Positions 1-12,095 of a stretch of 64,000 bases of DNA are shown piece after piece. The notes beneath the pieces were generated by a model. That model was not told the DNA's origin and did not search any database. It saw nothing but the letters and a program-made list of their open reading frames with translations. Positions within the stretch are counted from its first letter, which is position 1. Every line of letters starts with the position of its first letter. This DNA is from Pelobates cultripes (lineage: Eukaryota; Chordata; Amphibia; Anura; Pelobatidae): assembly GCA_933207985.1 (NCBI GenBank), contig OW240913.1, positions 324,208,512-324,272,511 on the forward strand, in the 5' to 3' direction. A program made the position numbers and the translations under genes.

Positions 1-484
1 GTTAGTGGGGCTGGCTGCAGCTAATGGGAGTAGGCAGCCGCTGTTTCAGACTCCCTGCTTCCGCCTCCTTCTGTCTCTCCAGCCCCGTGTGCGCCGAGAG
101 GAAGTGAAGGGAGCTATAATAACTTCCTCTCTGCGCTGAGGACACGCAGGGTAAAGGGCGGCTGGCCGGCTCTGCGGCGTGGGGGAGGGAGGTGGGCAGG
201 ATCGGCTCTGCAGCATGCCGGCGGGAGGCGGGCAGGGTTGGCTTTGCTTTACCTGGTGTCCTGCCAGGTTAGCTTGCCATTCCCCTGCGCTGCCTCATCA
301 TATTCCGGCACCGGTCTAATTAACTAGAGCGCGAGGGCGGGGGAGCGGCCGCCGGAAGAGCTCTCCCTGTGGCCGCCATCCAAGTTCTCCCTGCGGCCGC
401 AGGTCACCAAATGTCTCCCCGGCCCCAGGTGCCGACGGCCCACCGGGAAATTTCCCGGTATCCCGGTGGGCCAGTCCGGCCCTG
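1..484 (-). mobile_element. hAT-like non-autonomous element, one end, runs off the window
   Basis: The segment ends at 484 with the reverse complement of CAGGGCCGGACTGGCCCACC, a CAG-type terminus like those of the better-delimited hAT elements in this window. Positions 432-475 form a GC-rich inverted repeat around the sequence ACCGGGAAATTTCCCGGT. The CATATTCCGG motif near 300 is shared with the palindromic cores at about 1790 and 51960. The other end lies outside the window, so no target duplication can be tested. No coding potential is seen. Confidence 0.5.
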
Positions 485-1609
485 GCTCACACTCACAACA
501 AGCAGTGCCTGGAGCCGTGAAGGAGCGGGTATGGCAAAGAGCTACTGATTAGCATAACATCAATATCCGTTATAAAACCAGGAAAAGGTGGGCATGGATG
601 GTGAACTGATTTGGTGGTGCAATGGGCCACTTGACTGGTTTTGCCCTCCAGGCCTAAGGCTGCCAGCCCTCCCCTGCCAAGCAGACTGCACCATCAGGCA
701 CACTATATGTAAGTAAACCTTCGCAATGGAAATTATAACTGTACAGTTGATAGGGCACAAATAAATCCTTCTTATGTAGTAATAAAGGAGATCACCTGAG
801 AAAGATCCTGTAGTAGATGTATGCAGTGTAGCAGAAGATCCAGGAGTACAGGCAGACCAATATGTGAGAGGTATCAGTGTAACAGAATGATTCCTTGTAT
901 TGACAGGCACTATGGAGCAGTGTGAGTCTTATAGTGTGTCCTGGTACAGATTTGTTACTGTAAAAACGCTGTAGATACTAACATAATGGACTAGAACAAG
1001 AAACAAAATGGACACTGTGAACCTCGCAAGATTCAAGATGGCCACCGTGAGCGAGGACGCAGCAGGAATAACTCCTTCAGGCCCGAAGTGGAGAGAGTGC
1101 AGTGTGCTCAGTGCTGTCTGCCGCGGCGCAAGGCAAAGCAAATACAAGGAAAAATACAGGGAATAATATCCAGTGGCCTAAAGACAAACTAAAGCAAGCA
1201 AATACAAGGAAAATACAGGGAGTAATATATAGAGGCCTAATGGCAAACTAAAGCAAGCAAATATAGGAAGTAATATCCTGAGGCCTAATGACAAACTAAA
1301 GCAACTAAATACAGGATAAATACAGGGGGTAATGACAAACTAAAGCAAGCAAACACAGGGGAAGCTACATGGAGTTTTATCCAGAGGGCCAATAGCCAAC
1401 TAAAGTTACAGAAACCGGACAGGGCATGAAGGCTAGGCAAAACAGTGGGGAATGGGGATGACAGCTGGAAGGGCAGCGTAGAGTATAGGAAACACCATGA
1501 AAGAGATATAAGTGTAAATAGAAATACACATGTATCATACAGAAAACAGAATGAGCAAATACTCTGACCTGTGCACAGCAGGAGCAGCAAAGAAAGAGAA
1601 GTTTGGACT
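485..1609. other. Intergenic repeat-derived DNA with a short tandem array
   Basis: No gene is seen. Positions 620-677 share a block with 51798-51842, so part of this stretch is interspersed repeat. Positions 1134-1370 hold about four degenerate copies of a unit of roughly 50-60 bp built on GCAAGCAAATACA, GGCCTAA and GACAAACTAAA. It lies downstream of the KIF28 3' end. Confidence 0.55.
1134..1370. repeat. Degenerate ~50-60 bp tandem repeat
   Basis: Successive units begin with GCAAGCAAATACA or a close variant and end with GACAAACTAAA or a close variant. Units vary in length because of internal deletions, which indicates an old minisatellite. Confidence 0.6.
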
Positions 1610-1685
1610 GTCAGGGTCAGGGACGTATTAGCCGCGATGCAAACAAGGCCTTTGCCTTGGGCGGCATTTTTCAGGGGGCGGCGCT

Positions 1686-1891
1686 GGCTGGTGGTCGGGC
1701 GGGCGGCTGGCGAGGGAGCACTTCCTCTGAGCTGACTGTTCAGCTCCCTCGCGTGCCGCAGAGTGAGGCTGGGAGCCGGGTTGATGATGTCATATTCCGG
1801 CTCCCAGCCTCACTCTGCGGCGCGCGAGGGAGCTGAGCAGTCAGCTCAGAGGAAGTGCTCCCTCGCCAGCCACCCGCCCGACCGGCAGCCA
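1686..1891. repeat. ~95-bp-arm GC-rich palindrome inside the hAT element
   Basis: The left arm, containing GGCGAGGGAGCACTTCCTCT, is repeated as its reverse complement in the right arm. The arms meet near GATGATGTCATATTCCGG. The arms are nearly identical over roughly 95 bp, which would make a long hairpin in DNA or RNA. Confidence 0.8.
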
Positions 1892-1980
1892 CTGGACCAC
1901 CAGGGAGAAAGAGGAACCCGCCCCCCCAGCATTCCCAAAGGTAAGGAGGCTGGGGGGGGGTTAAATTAAAAAAAAAAGTT

Positions 1981-2690
1981 GTTAATGTGAGTGATTGTGT
2001 GTGTCTGACTGTGTGTGTGTGTGTGACTGTGTGTGTGTTGTGTCCTGACTGTGTGTGTGTCTGACTGTGTGTGTCTGACATGTGTGTCTGACTGTGTGTA
2101 TGTGTGTATCTGACTGTGTGTGTGTTTGTGTCTGACTGTGTGTCTGACTGTGTGTGTGTTGTGTGTCTGACTGTGTGTCTGACTGTGTGTGTGTCTGACT
2201 GTGTGTGTGTGTCTGACTGTGTGTGTGTGTGTGTCTGACTGTGTGTGTGTGTCTGACTGTGTGTGTGTGTGTGTCCTGACTGTGTGTGTGTCTGACTGTG
2301 TGTGTGTGTCTGACTGTGTGTGTGTTGTGTCTGACTGTGTGTGTGTGTGTCTGACTGTGTGTGTGTTTGTGTCTGACTGTGTGTGTGTTTGTGTCTGACT
2401 GTGTGTCTGACTGTGTGTGTGTCTGACTGTGTGTGTTTGTGTCTGACTGTGTGTGTGTGTGTGTCTGACTGTGTGTGTGTGTGTGTGTCTGACTGTGTGT
2501 GTGTGTGTCTGACTGTGTGTGTGTCTGACTGTGTGTGTGTCTGACTGTGTGTGTGTGTGTGTCTGACTGTGTGTGTGTTTTGTCTGACTGTGTGTGTGTT
2601 TGTGTCTGACTGTGTGTGTGTTTGTGTCTGACTGTGTGTGTGTCTGACTGTGTGTGTGTGTGTCTGACTGTTTGTGTGTAAGTGTGTATT
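1981..2690. repeat. TG-rich satellite, GTGTGTGTCTGACT units
   Basis: About 700 bp of (TG)n runs are punctuated by CTGACTG, giving variable units of about 15-25 bp. It is internal to the hAT element at 1618-2795. Confidence 0.95.
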
Positions 2691-2803
2691 TAGAAGGTGG
2701 GGTGGGGGGAAGGGTTGGGTGGGGGTGGCGCGGGGGAAGGGGGATGCCTGAGTTTTGTCCAGCCTAGGGCAGCACAAAACCAGGATACACCACTGGTCAG
2801 GGT

Positions 2804-3656
2804 CCTATAGAGAGAATGTTACTTTGTTTTCATTGGTTGATTGTATGATTGATCTGTTCTGCTGGAGTTTTGAGTAAAGAAAGTTATGCAAAATACGAAG
2901 CCTCCTGTCATGTGGTAAAATTATTATTATTATTATTATTTATTTTTTTTAAAGAAGCACAGAAATGATACAACAGGTATAGTAAAAGAATATGTATGAA
3001 GCAGGCCTCCATATACCCTGACAAAAAGCTATCAGGACTAGATTTCCCATATGAAGGGCTGAAGTTAAATAGCTTATCCAATAAATGTATTGAGACTACA
3101 CTTAGTAATGCTAGTAATGGAAATAGGTGTCTTCATAAATGAAATGACAATAACACAGCAAATATTTCCCAGCAAAGTAATCTGAAATGATGAAATAAAT
3201 AAGCAATTGCCAAACCTGAATGAGAACCACACTTTATAGAGGCATGCATCACATCACACAAAGGTATACCTCCCAAGTGTCCCTAATCACAAGAGATTGT
3301 CCATATTTTAGGACCAATCCCTATGTTCCTCTTCCATATCCTAATTTCCTTCTTTTCAAGAAGCTCCATATAGCTAGTGTGTCTGAGTGTATAACAGAGC
3401 TCTACAGCAATAATACTCAGTAATGTGTCTTTAAACTACAATAAATGTGTTTATAAATCAGTCTGTGTAAATAAGATACATCTTGTTCTAAATAACATTT
3501 TAGTTGCATTCATTCTTATTGGTAAGTCAACTACAACTTCACAGAACAGCCCTGCCGCTGGCCACACCTCCACTCACACCCCTAAAATGAAAGTGTTCCT
3601 CTTATTCCTTATGAAATGTAGGGAGTTATTGCAGGACAGGCAACCTTCTGCACTCC
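2804..3656. other. AT-rich intergenic DNA, repeat fragment only
   Basis: No gene is seen. There is a short (TTA)n and T run at about 2922-2952. Positions 3410-3570 are related to 6145-6400 (shared blocks AATAAGATAC and the GGCCACACC region), so they are copies of one interspersed repeat family. Confidence 0.5.
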
Positions 3657-4783
3657 AGTTGTTGTGGTAAGACCACACCTTGAATATGCTGTGCAATTTT
3701 GGGCACCTATTCCAAAGAAGGATATCATGGCACCAGAAAAAGTGCAGAGATGGGCCACAAAATTGATAAAAGGAATGGAACATTTTAGTTAGGAAGAAAG
3801 GTTTAAAAATGTGAATCTCTTTTGTTTGGGAAAACGGCGCCTCAGAGGGGATATGATAACATTATACAAATATATATATTCCATGATCTGGAAATCTATT
3901 TATAAACAGGGCTATACATAGGACACGAGATCATGCATTTAAGCTGGAAGAAAGGAAAATTAGTCTAAGGCCAAAAAAACTTGCTTTTTTTTTTACAGTA
4001 GAGCAATAAGGATTTTGAATTCTCTGCCTTAAGAGGTGGTTTTAGCAGAGTCCATACAGATGTTTTAAAGGACCACTCTAGGCACCCAGACCACTTCAGG
4101 TTAATGAAGTGGTCTGGGTGCCAGGTCCAACTAGGGTTAACCCATTTTTTTATAAACATAGCAGTTTCAGAGAAACTGCTATGTTTATGAATGGGTTAAG
4201 CCTTCCCCCTAATCCTCTAGTGGCTGTCTCATTGACAGCCACTAGAGGCGCTTGCGTGCTTCTCACTGTGATTTTCACAGTGAGAGCACGCAAGCGTCCA
4301 TAGGAAAGCATTGTAAATGCTTTCCTATGCGACGGGCTGAATGCGCGCGCAGCTCTTGCCGCGCGTGCGCATTCAGCCCAGGAGGAGGAACGGAGGAGGA
4401 GAGAAGGAGGAGAGCTCTCCGCCCAGCGCTGGAAAAAGGTAAGTTTTTAACCCTTTCCCCCTTCCAGAGCCGGGCGGGAGGGGGTCCCTGAGGGTGGGGG
4501 CACCCTCAGGGCACTATATTGCCAGGAAAACGAGTATGTTTTCCTGGCACTATAGTGGTCCTTTAACAGCAATTGGATAAATACTTGCAAAAACATATAG
4601 AGGGATATAATTTCTAACTAGCGGGGTAATAGCTGTTTGATCCAAGGAGATATCTCACTGCCATTTCAAGAAGGCATTTTTTATTAGTTTGTTGAAAAAT
4701 TGGAAGTGCATCAGACTAGGTTTTTTGCCTTCTTTTGGATCAACAGCAAAAACATATATGAGAAAGGCTTTTCAACTATGTAA
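3657..4783 (+). pseudogene. Old LINE (L2/CR1-like) 3' fragment, split by a MITE
   Basis: Conceptual translation of 3660-4060 gives degenerate LINE reverse-transcriptase C-terminal sequence, with recognisable pieces such as [17 protein letters not shown] and RRLRGDM. The sequence breaks at 4064 and resumes at 4567 with QQLDKYLQKHIEGYNF-like coding, then a 3' tail ending near 4783. The interruption is the TTAA MITE at 4065-4566. Several frameshifts and stops show that it is dead. L2 and CR1 are hard to separate at this level of decay. Confidence 0.7.
4065..4566 (+). mobile_element. TTAA-flanked MITE, copy A
   Basis: The element is bounded by TTAA and by the terminal inverted repeat AGGACCACT/AGTGGTCCT. 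It contains a 17-bp-stem palindrome at 4152-4188 (loop AGA) and a second hairpin made by two copies of CCAGACCACTTC in opposite orientation. It has no coding capacity. The TTAA target fits piggyBac or Kolobok type elements. It sits exactly within the older LINE fragment, so it is younger than that LINE. Confidence 0.85.
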
Positions 4784-5704
4784 CATCTACCATAATTCTT
4801 TTAAAGCCATAATGCTGGCAGAGCATCATGGGACATGTAGTCCCCAACATATAAAGTGCTGAAGGCCACTACCCCGGGGCTGTGCTATTCCTCATGGTCA
4901 AGAATTTGTATACTGTATACAGATACACATTCATGTAAATACAGTGGGTGGAGACCTGGATTCTATGAATGAACATTCAGAAAAAAATTATCAGTGCGAC
5001 CAATGCCCATCTACAATATTTCATTTCTCCTTGTACTATGTAGGGTGGCAGCTTGTGCAGCTACTGTCTTCTAAGTCAGTTCCTAAGGCCACCAGCGAAT
5101 TCTTGTAACACCATGACGCTCCTTGGAAAATTCCACTAATAGTGACTTCATATGGTGACCTCACAATGCACATCCACTCACAGCAAATAGTTAAAGACTA
5201 CCTTGCACCCTGTAAAATTCCGTTATTAGTGACAGTATGTGCTGACCTTACAAAAATCATCTCACTCAGGCAAAAAAGAAAAAGTAAAAAAAAAAAAAGG
5301 TGTGCAGGTGCGAGTCAACAGAAATAGAAACTAGAAGAATAGTTATAGAATGTGGAAAGTGTATTTGATTTAAGATGGCAAGTTGTAAATATCAAATATT
5401 TTTATTGAGAGTGCAACTAATACAAACAAAATACAAATATTATACTTTAAAGATTTAAAAAAAATATTCTACAATGTGGTATGTTGTTTGCAGTCATCCA
5501 CACATAAAATTAAAAATACAAACAAATAAATAAATAAAAATAGAGAAATTGTGTGTAATTCAGCTTTAAGCATATCGTAAAAGTAATGAAAACTTTCCTG
5601 AGGCATTATAAAGAATGCTACATACTCATATTTCATTGAACTATTTTTTGCTCAGAGATAATAGACATACGACAGTGCAATCAGCAACTAAGGATATTAT
5701 GATT
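4784..5704. other. AT-rich intergenic DNA
   Basis: No gene, RNA gene or clear element boundary is seen. A short repeat-like block near 4800-4860 (GCATCATGGGACATGTAGTC) resembles part of the small hAT MITE seen at 40529. Confidence 0.45.
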
Positions 5705-5850
5705 ATTTTTCTATAAAGCACCAACACAATTTGCAGCACTGTACAATAAATAGGTGGACTAACAAACAAGGAGTTTTAACAAGACAAATTGGATGTACAG
5801 GAACAGAAGGTGCTAAGGGCTCTGCTCAATTGAGCTTACATTACATTCTG
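5705..5850 (-). repeat. Interspersed repeat ending in GTACAGCGCTGC-type tail
   Basis: The reverse complement reads GAGCTTAC..., GTTCCTGTAC and GTACAGTGCTGC, then GGTGCTTTATA. The same ordered blocks occur at 25870-26013 in the other orientation. I recognise this as a widespread short vertebrate repeat tail, possibly SINE-like, but its class is not certain. Confidence 0.6.
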
Positions 5851-6501
5851 AGGTAATTGCCAAACAAATCCAGGATGCAAGCAAGGAAGCAATATACTCA
5901 AACCTATTTAAACAAATATTAAATATTTAAATATTAAAATCTGTGTATATAAAACATGCAATAGCACTCATTAACAAACATTTATTTTTTATTTATTTTT
6001 TTTATAACAAAAGTACTCTATTATATAGTGCTGAAAGTTAAATGAAAAATTTAAGGTACCTTGCAAAAAAGCAGTAAAGTCTGCCTAAAGTCTGTATGAT
6101 CTAATGTGGAATTTTTGCACTGTAAATAACACCTAAATAATAGCAGTAATGTCTCTTTAAACGTGTTTAGACATTCCCTATGGGGCAGCCATAGGGAATG
6201 TCTAAACACGTTTATTGTAGTTTGTATAAAATAAGATACTTTGTTTTGTTCTAAATTACATTGTAGCTATATATGTTATTATATGTATTATTAATTATTA
6301 TTATTTTATTATTTATATAATGCCAGCAAATTAATAAGTCAGTTCTCAGAACAGCTCCATCTATGGCCACACCACCACAATTAAAGTGTCCTCCTTTGTC
6401 CATTTAAAATGTTGGAACGTATGTATATGAATATGGTGTTTGATGCAAAAACCATGCTAAAAAGAGAAACACACAAATAGAATCAACAATGAATGTATGT
6501 T
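5851..6501. other. AT-rich DNA with a perfect hairpin
   Basis: No gene is seen. Positions 6159-6213 form a hairpin with arms of about 25 bp (AAACGTGTTTAGACATTCCC and its reverse complement) and a 5-nt loop. The surrounding 6145-6400 is the second copy of the repeat at 3410-3570. Confidence 0.6.
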
Positions 6502-6981
6502 TTAAAAGACCACTATAGTGCCAGGAAAACATACTTGTTTTCCTGGCACTATAGGGTCTCTAGGTCCCCCCCCCACCCTCTGGGTCCCCCTCTCGCCAGG
6601 CTTTAAGGGGTGGAAGGGGTTAATCCCTTACTTTTTTCCCTCGGTGCGGGGAACTCTCCTCCTCCTTTTCGCCGTCATCGGCTGAATGCGCATGCGTGGC
6701 AAGAGCCGCGCGCATTCAGCCAGTTCATAACAAAGCATTCACAATGCTTTCCTATGGATGCTGGCGTCTTCTAACTGTGAAAATCACAGTGAGAAGCGCG
6801 GAAGCGCCTCTAGCGGCTGTCAATGAGACAGCCACTAGAGGCTGGATTAACCCATAGGTAAACATAGCAGTTTCTCTGAAACTGCTATGTTTACAGCAAA
6901 AAGGGTTAAACCTAGCTGGACCTGGCATCGAGACCACTTCATTAAGCTGAAGTGGTCTGGGTGCCTATAGTGGTCCTTTAA
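6502..6981 (-). mobile_element. TTAA-flanked MITE, copy B (inverted relative to copy A)
   Basis: It is bounded by TTAA with termini AAAGACCACTATAGTGCC and AGTGGTCCTTTAA. The internal hairpin ACATAGCAGTTTC/GAAACTGCTATGT is at about 6861-6893. It is the same family as copies A and C but in opposite orientation. Confidence 0.85.
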
Positions 6982-7764
6982 TGTGATAAATATTCACATC
7001 ACTTTTCAATGTATACGATAAAACTATTTTTCTTATTTTGTTTAGTTTTATTTTTTAGATTGGTTATCTATAACATTGTTTGCTCCTGATACAGGTACTC
7101 CTCACTTAACCACATACTTGCTTATCGACTGCTCAGACCTACGTCCAGCTCTCTAGTGCTGGCAATCCCCTGAGTCTCTGGAAAAATCCCCTCACTAGAT
7201 TGCTGGTTTTGTTCAAGGAAGTCCCCCAAACATAGACGTGCTCTCTGAGACTTGGTTGTCCCGTCAGTTTGAGGGATCCTCACTTACGAGCCAACAGTGT
7301 TAATTTTGTCAACTAACAATTTTAGTCGACAAAAATGTTTGAGATTCAGTCAACTTAAACAATATGACTAAAAATAAAATGTAATTTTTTAACATGACAG
7401 GAGGCTTTGTATTTCCTTTAGTCTCTCTTTACTAGAACTCCACAGCAGCACAGAAAACAACCAATCAGAAAAAAGTTAGGTACTATAAAACTCCCCTCCC
7501 CATGTCATTTCCTCTTTCTTTGCTGCTCCACATCAGTACAGGTCAGAGTACCACTGCCTCCTGCTTATCGTTGGTGGCTTTGGGAGTTAGTCATGACTTA
7601 TATTCATTATATTTTGTTGTCATGTTATATTTTATACATTATATTTAGTTTTTTTCATATTATATATATTTGTTTTATATATATATATATATTATATTTA
7701 GTTTTTTCATATTTTATATATACATTATATTTAGTTTCATATTATATATTTATTTTTATATTAT

Positions 7765-8148
7765 ATAAGCCTGGAGGAAAGACGAGACAGGGGGGATATG
7801 ATAGAAACATTTAAATACATAAAGGGAATCAACACAATAAAGGAGGAGACCATATTTAAAAGAAGAAAAACTACCACAACAAGAGGACATAGTGTTAAAT
7901 TAGAGGGGCAAAGGTTTAAAATAATATCAGGAAGTACTACTTTACTGAGAGGGTAGTGGATGCATGGAATAGTCTTCCAGCTGAAGTGGTAGAGGTTAAC
8001 ACAGTAAAGGAGTTTAAGCATGCATGGGATAGGCATAAGGCTATCCTAACTATAAGATAAGGCCAGGGACTAATGAAAGTATGTAGAAAATTGGGCAGGC
8101 TAGATGGGCCGAATGGTTCGTATCTGCCGTCACATTCTATGTTTCTAT
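7765..8148 (+). mobile_element. CR1-type LINE 3' fragment
   Basis: This is a 5'-truncated copy of the LINE family at 19539 and 59665. It begins at the block encoding LEERRDRGDMIETFKYIKGI and ends with CACATTCTATGTTTCTAT. A short frameshift is present in the coding part. The 8-bp-type 3' tail (TTTCTATG) is a CR1 feature. Confidence 0.85.
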
Positions 8149-10880
8149 ATTATATTTTTATTATAGATACTTATTAGATTTAATTGGTTTTCATGTCCGT
8201 TTGACACTTCTTGACTTCCCCTGTTACTTTGGGGATGTTTTCCTGTCATGGTGGGGGTTTCCTGGGGGTATTTTTTACTTTGCTCCCCTTTGTGTTTCAC
8301 CCTCCTCCCCCCACTTTCCAGCGCCCTTCGCGGGCTGCGAGTACTGTCACTCGGGGTGTCAGGAGACTAGCCGTTTGGCTGCCTCCTGACTCACCGAGCT
8401 CCGGTGTGAGCCGGGCGCCGCCCGTGGTTACTCGCAGTCGGACCCGCTCGCGCATGTGGCCGGCTCCTTCAAGAGCCACCGGCACCAGACGTGCGAGAGG
8501 AGGGTGCGCCAGCTCGCGGTCCCCTCCTCCACCCACGGCGGTCGAGATTTCCCCCCTGCTAGGATTCTGGCTGTCACAAAGCTATTATACAATAATATTT
8601 CAGTGGACAAAACTCCTGGATCAGTGTTTCAAGTCACAGGTTAATCTATTCTGGCAAAGTCATCTATACATTTTCATGCAGAGCCAGTTTGCCATTCAGA
8701 GCAGGGGTAAACACACTTGTGTACTTCTATACTAGCTGGATTTGATTATGAACCTAGGAAATATTAGGAAAAAATTTATGTTGTACTATCCATCTAGCCT
8801 TCTTCTGTTCCTATCTTTGTGCTGCAGTATATTTATTCTGGTCCATCTCTGGAGTCAGAGATGAGACTACTCTAGTGTGATATGCACTGTGCATGGCAGA
8901 GGTATTAAGCTGAGCAGACTTGACTCTGGCTCTAACTGGCATGGGAGACCAGTCGTTACTGACACTTTATCAGGTTCTGTGACTAGTAGAGTTGTAAGGT
9001 GGTCCCTTCCAAACTCAGTAAGGGGGTGCATTGAGTTGGCAATTGTTTCACCCTACTCCTGAAATATACCACAGGTACAATACCCTTCAGGTGGTATGAT
9101 GATGATGCATAATAGTGAAAAAGAAATTTCAAACAGGTCTGCATGTTCATGTGCATAACTATTCACATTAAAAAATGAATCGCTCAATATATCGTGTTTT
9201 AATGGACAGTATAATCACTGGAACATTTTCAACCTGGATCCACTACAGCTGGAATACCGCTGTTTTGCCTGCTGGGCATTTAGGTACTGCTAGTCCCAGT
9301 TAAGGTTTATTCACACAGTATTACGCTGTCTAAAGGGGTTGGCGTCTGGGGGTTCTATATCACAGGGTACCCAGAAGAATTATTGATATTTAGGGCACTC
9401 TGCCCTAACACAGGGGCCCCTTATTATGACAATAGGCGAGTATTTCCCACCCATTCTGATCCCTCCCTTGTTTGATTTTATGTTTTGGGTACATCAGGTA
9501 CGTATGCAACTCTGCTTGTTTTCTCTGTTACCTGTCACTTGTTCTTATGTCTGTTTTTTTTCATAAGTAGGGTTGGGATCTATGCAGGTTACGGTAAACT
9601 TGGTTGCTACAGTGGGTACCTACATGTTTATTCAGAGTACATTTCATTGGCTAACCAACTTGTTCGATTCTGGTTTTCTCTCGTTTCAGTTTACAGATCA
9701 ACACTATCTGGATTGGCAGTTCTTCTCGGACGGTGGACATTGTTGTATTCATTGTACCTAGGACTTAGTTTCTTCCCCATTATTTTTTTCTGTCTTTTGT
9801 TCTGCTTTGTTTTAAATGTTTTTTATTTTGTTTGTAGTATGATAGCAGGTTCATAACAAGGAGAAAATTAAATGTGGCGTTGCCTGAGCAGAGGCTCATT
9901 TTGAAATATATGAATTAGGGTACATGGACCTACGCAGAGGCCTGTTGTAGCTTTACGGTATAACATCAGTTATTAACACTTCATGAGCATTCTAATGCAG
10001 TGCTGATTACGTACGTTGCGGATTGCGTAATGAGGCAATCAACCCTATATATGCAATTTTCCCTGCAGAGTAAATGCAGATGTTAGATGACTGACCCCGA
10101 AGGGTGCATAATGACCTGTGCAGAATCATAAACATCAAATAATATGAGCATAACTGAATCTAGGTCAATTACTGAACAGTCATTCAATTTATCATCATAT
10201 ATAGCGCATTACTTCTGTATATGCAGTGGCTAAGTAGCATTATATCCGCTGCATATCAATGCTTGGAGAATATATATGTGTATCTATGTTCTCCTGGACC
10301 ATCCTCCTAGCGTGGCAGCTGGTTCGTGTAAAACGTGTAGCAAACTGGGGCGTTAACCGCAATCCTGTGTAATCAATTTCCCTTGCAATATAACCTATGC
10401 CTGTAGTGTACCTTATAGCGCATATTCAGTTTTAGATGCACATATGTAAGTATTTAACATTTAATGCAGCTATCAGGTGTGTACGGTTGCTAGATTAGTA
10501 ATGAGTGTGAATGATTACTTTAAAAAATAACAATACAACTATAAATGCTGTGTAGAAGCTCAGACCGTTGTTTAGACGTATGGTAGGGTTAACGTATTTG
10601 GCTCTATGAATGCTTGCTGCCATTCTGGGAAAGGTTATGTATGCAATGATTTACACCCCTAGGCTGTAGCTTGTATAGGTACTGCAGCATAACCAGCGTT
10701 TCCATGCCTCTTACAATATATTAAGTAAGCATTATAAGGCTGTGATAGGTCATAGCCGTTTGTCTCTGAACTGCGTCTAATGAATTATGGTATAAGCCTG
10801 CAACAACCATGAATGCAAAAGAAATGAAAACCAATTGTAAGAACTATAACATTATGAAAGGCTAGTAGTGAAATGCAACG
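8149..10880. other. Interior of the fold-back element, unclassified
   Basis: There is GC-rich sequence at 8280-8560 and then AT-rich sequence to 10880. Reading frames up to about 170 codons exist, but none shows a recognisable domain and they overlap on both strands. I see no splice-supported host exon here. Confidence 0.45.
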
Positions 10881-12095
10881 TAAGTGAAGGAATGCATATG
10901 TGTTTTCCCTTCTGCTTTTGTCTCAGTCCACAGGCAGCGGAGGAGCCGCGGGTGCAATACCCCCGAGCGGGGGGAACCGACTGCAGACACATCCGCGGCT
11001 GATCCCAGGGCCACCAGCCAGCCGCCGCATCTCTCCACGATGCGCCTAACCTCCAACCGGGATATCCACAGCGCAGCGGGCACTCGGGGACTCGCCAGTC
11101 CACAGGACCCCCCACCTAGAGTCCGTGCGCCAGCCATCTCCTGCACCCCCACTGCGTCTCCGGAACCCCAGCCGGGCGGGGCGAAGGCCATCATGTGTCT
11201 CACCCTTCTCCGGCCTCTCAGGGCTGGTGCCGGTTTTACCCCAGCTACCGGCCTGCCGGGGGCGCCGTGCTCCACCCCACGAGGGCTCACAGCGTTGGGG
11301 ACAGCTACCTCCGGGCCCACCACAAAACCCAGAGGCGACGGCACTTCGAACCTGGCATGGCACAGTCCCAGAGCCGCGGCGTCCGGCTAGCGGACCCCCA
11401 AGACACCGCATCTGCATCCCGCCTGGCCTCTCCGCCCACGTGCACCGCCTCCAGCGCCCCCCTCCACCTCTGTGTATCACATCAACAGGGTAGCCACCGG
11501 AAGCAAGGTAGGCAAATCCGATCAGGTACCAGTAGTTGGGCCCAGGGTAGGTACCAGTCTTGTTGCGTGAATAGTATGTGTCCCTTTTTTTCCGGGTGCA
11601 GTTGTCAGGCGGGCCACGTTTAGGCAGCCTTTGCCTGTATAGGAGATCAGCATGTTCCCTAGGTGGCTGTGTCCAGCCCGGGGCGTGCAGCCTCCATGTG
11701 GCCGGGATTACCCCACCGGCCGGGGGGGGGGGGCGGAGCGGGGCCGCGTCTCTCGCCCGTGTGGGTCCCCATCAAAGTTCATGGAGCCGGCATGCTTGTT
11801 CATCCCTACGGGCAGTTAGGTGTCGGTCCGCAGTAAGCTGCTGCCCATGTTCAGGCTTTGAAATGACACGTAGGCCAGGTTCGTCTGAATGGGTGCTCCT
11901 GGTATATTTTTGGCCGTAGGCTGGTATCGTATGGAGGTCGGGGTGAATCCCCATGGCATCCTGGTGAGCAATCCCGCTTTGGGGCAGATTATAACTGAAT
12001 TTTATGCTGTTTTTCGGAGCTTGGCCCTGGAGCCTCGTTGCTCTGCTGCCATGCAGCATGGCGGCCCGGCCCCGCCCCCCCTTTTGTTCTGTTTT
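10881..12095. other. GC-rich block with overlapping long frames on both strands
   Basis: Frames of 120-170 codons overlap on both strands, which is expected by chance where GC is high. The translations are rich in Pro, Ala, Arg and Ser with no recognised domain. A pyrimidine tract and CAG at 10913-10925 and a GTAGGC at about 11508 could imitate an exon of the fold-back element. I treat this as non-coding or relic element sequence. Confidence 0.4.

Larger units (their letters stand above)
1618..2795. mobile_element. hAT-type non-autonomous transposon with 8-bp TSD
   Basis: The element starts CAGGGACGTATTAG and ends GGATACACCACTG, and is flanked by the exact 8-bp direct repeat GTCAGGGT at 1610-1617 and 2796-2803. 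An 8-bp target duplication with CAG...CTG termini is the hAT hallmark. Inside are a long GC-rich palindrome (about 1686-1891) and a long TG-rich satellite (1981-2690). No transposase frame is seen. The long reading frames across the satellite are artefacts of the tandem repeat. Confidence 0.8.

Noticed and set aside
1740..2777. 345-codon minus-strand frame rich in His-Thr
   Set aside because: It runs across the TG-rich satellite; the His-Thr repeat is the translation of (CA)n and is not evidence of a gene.
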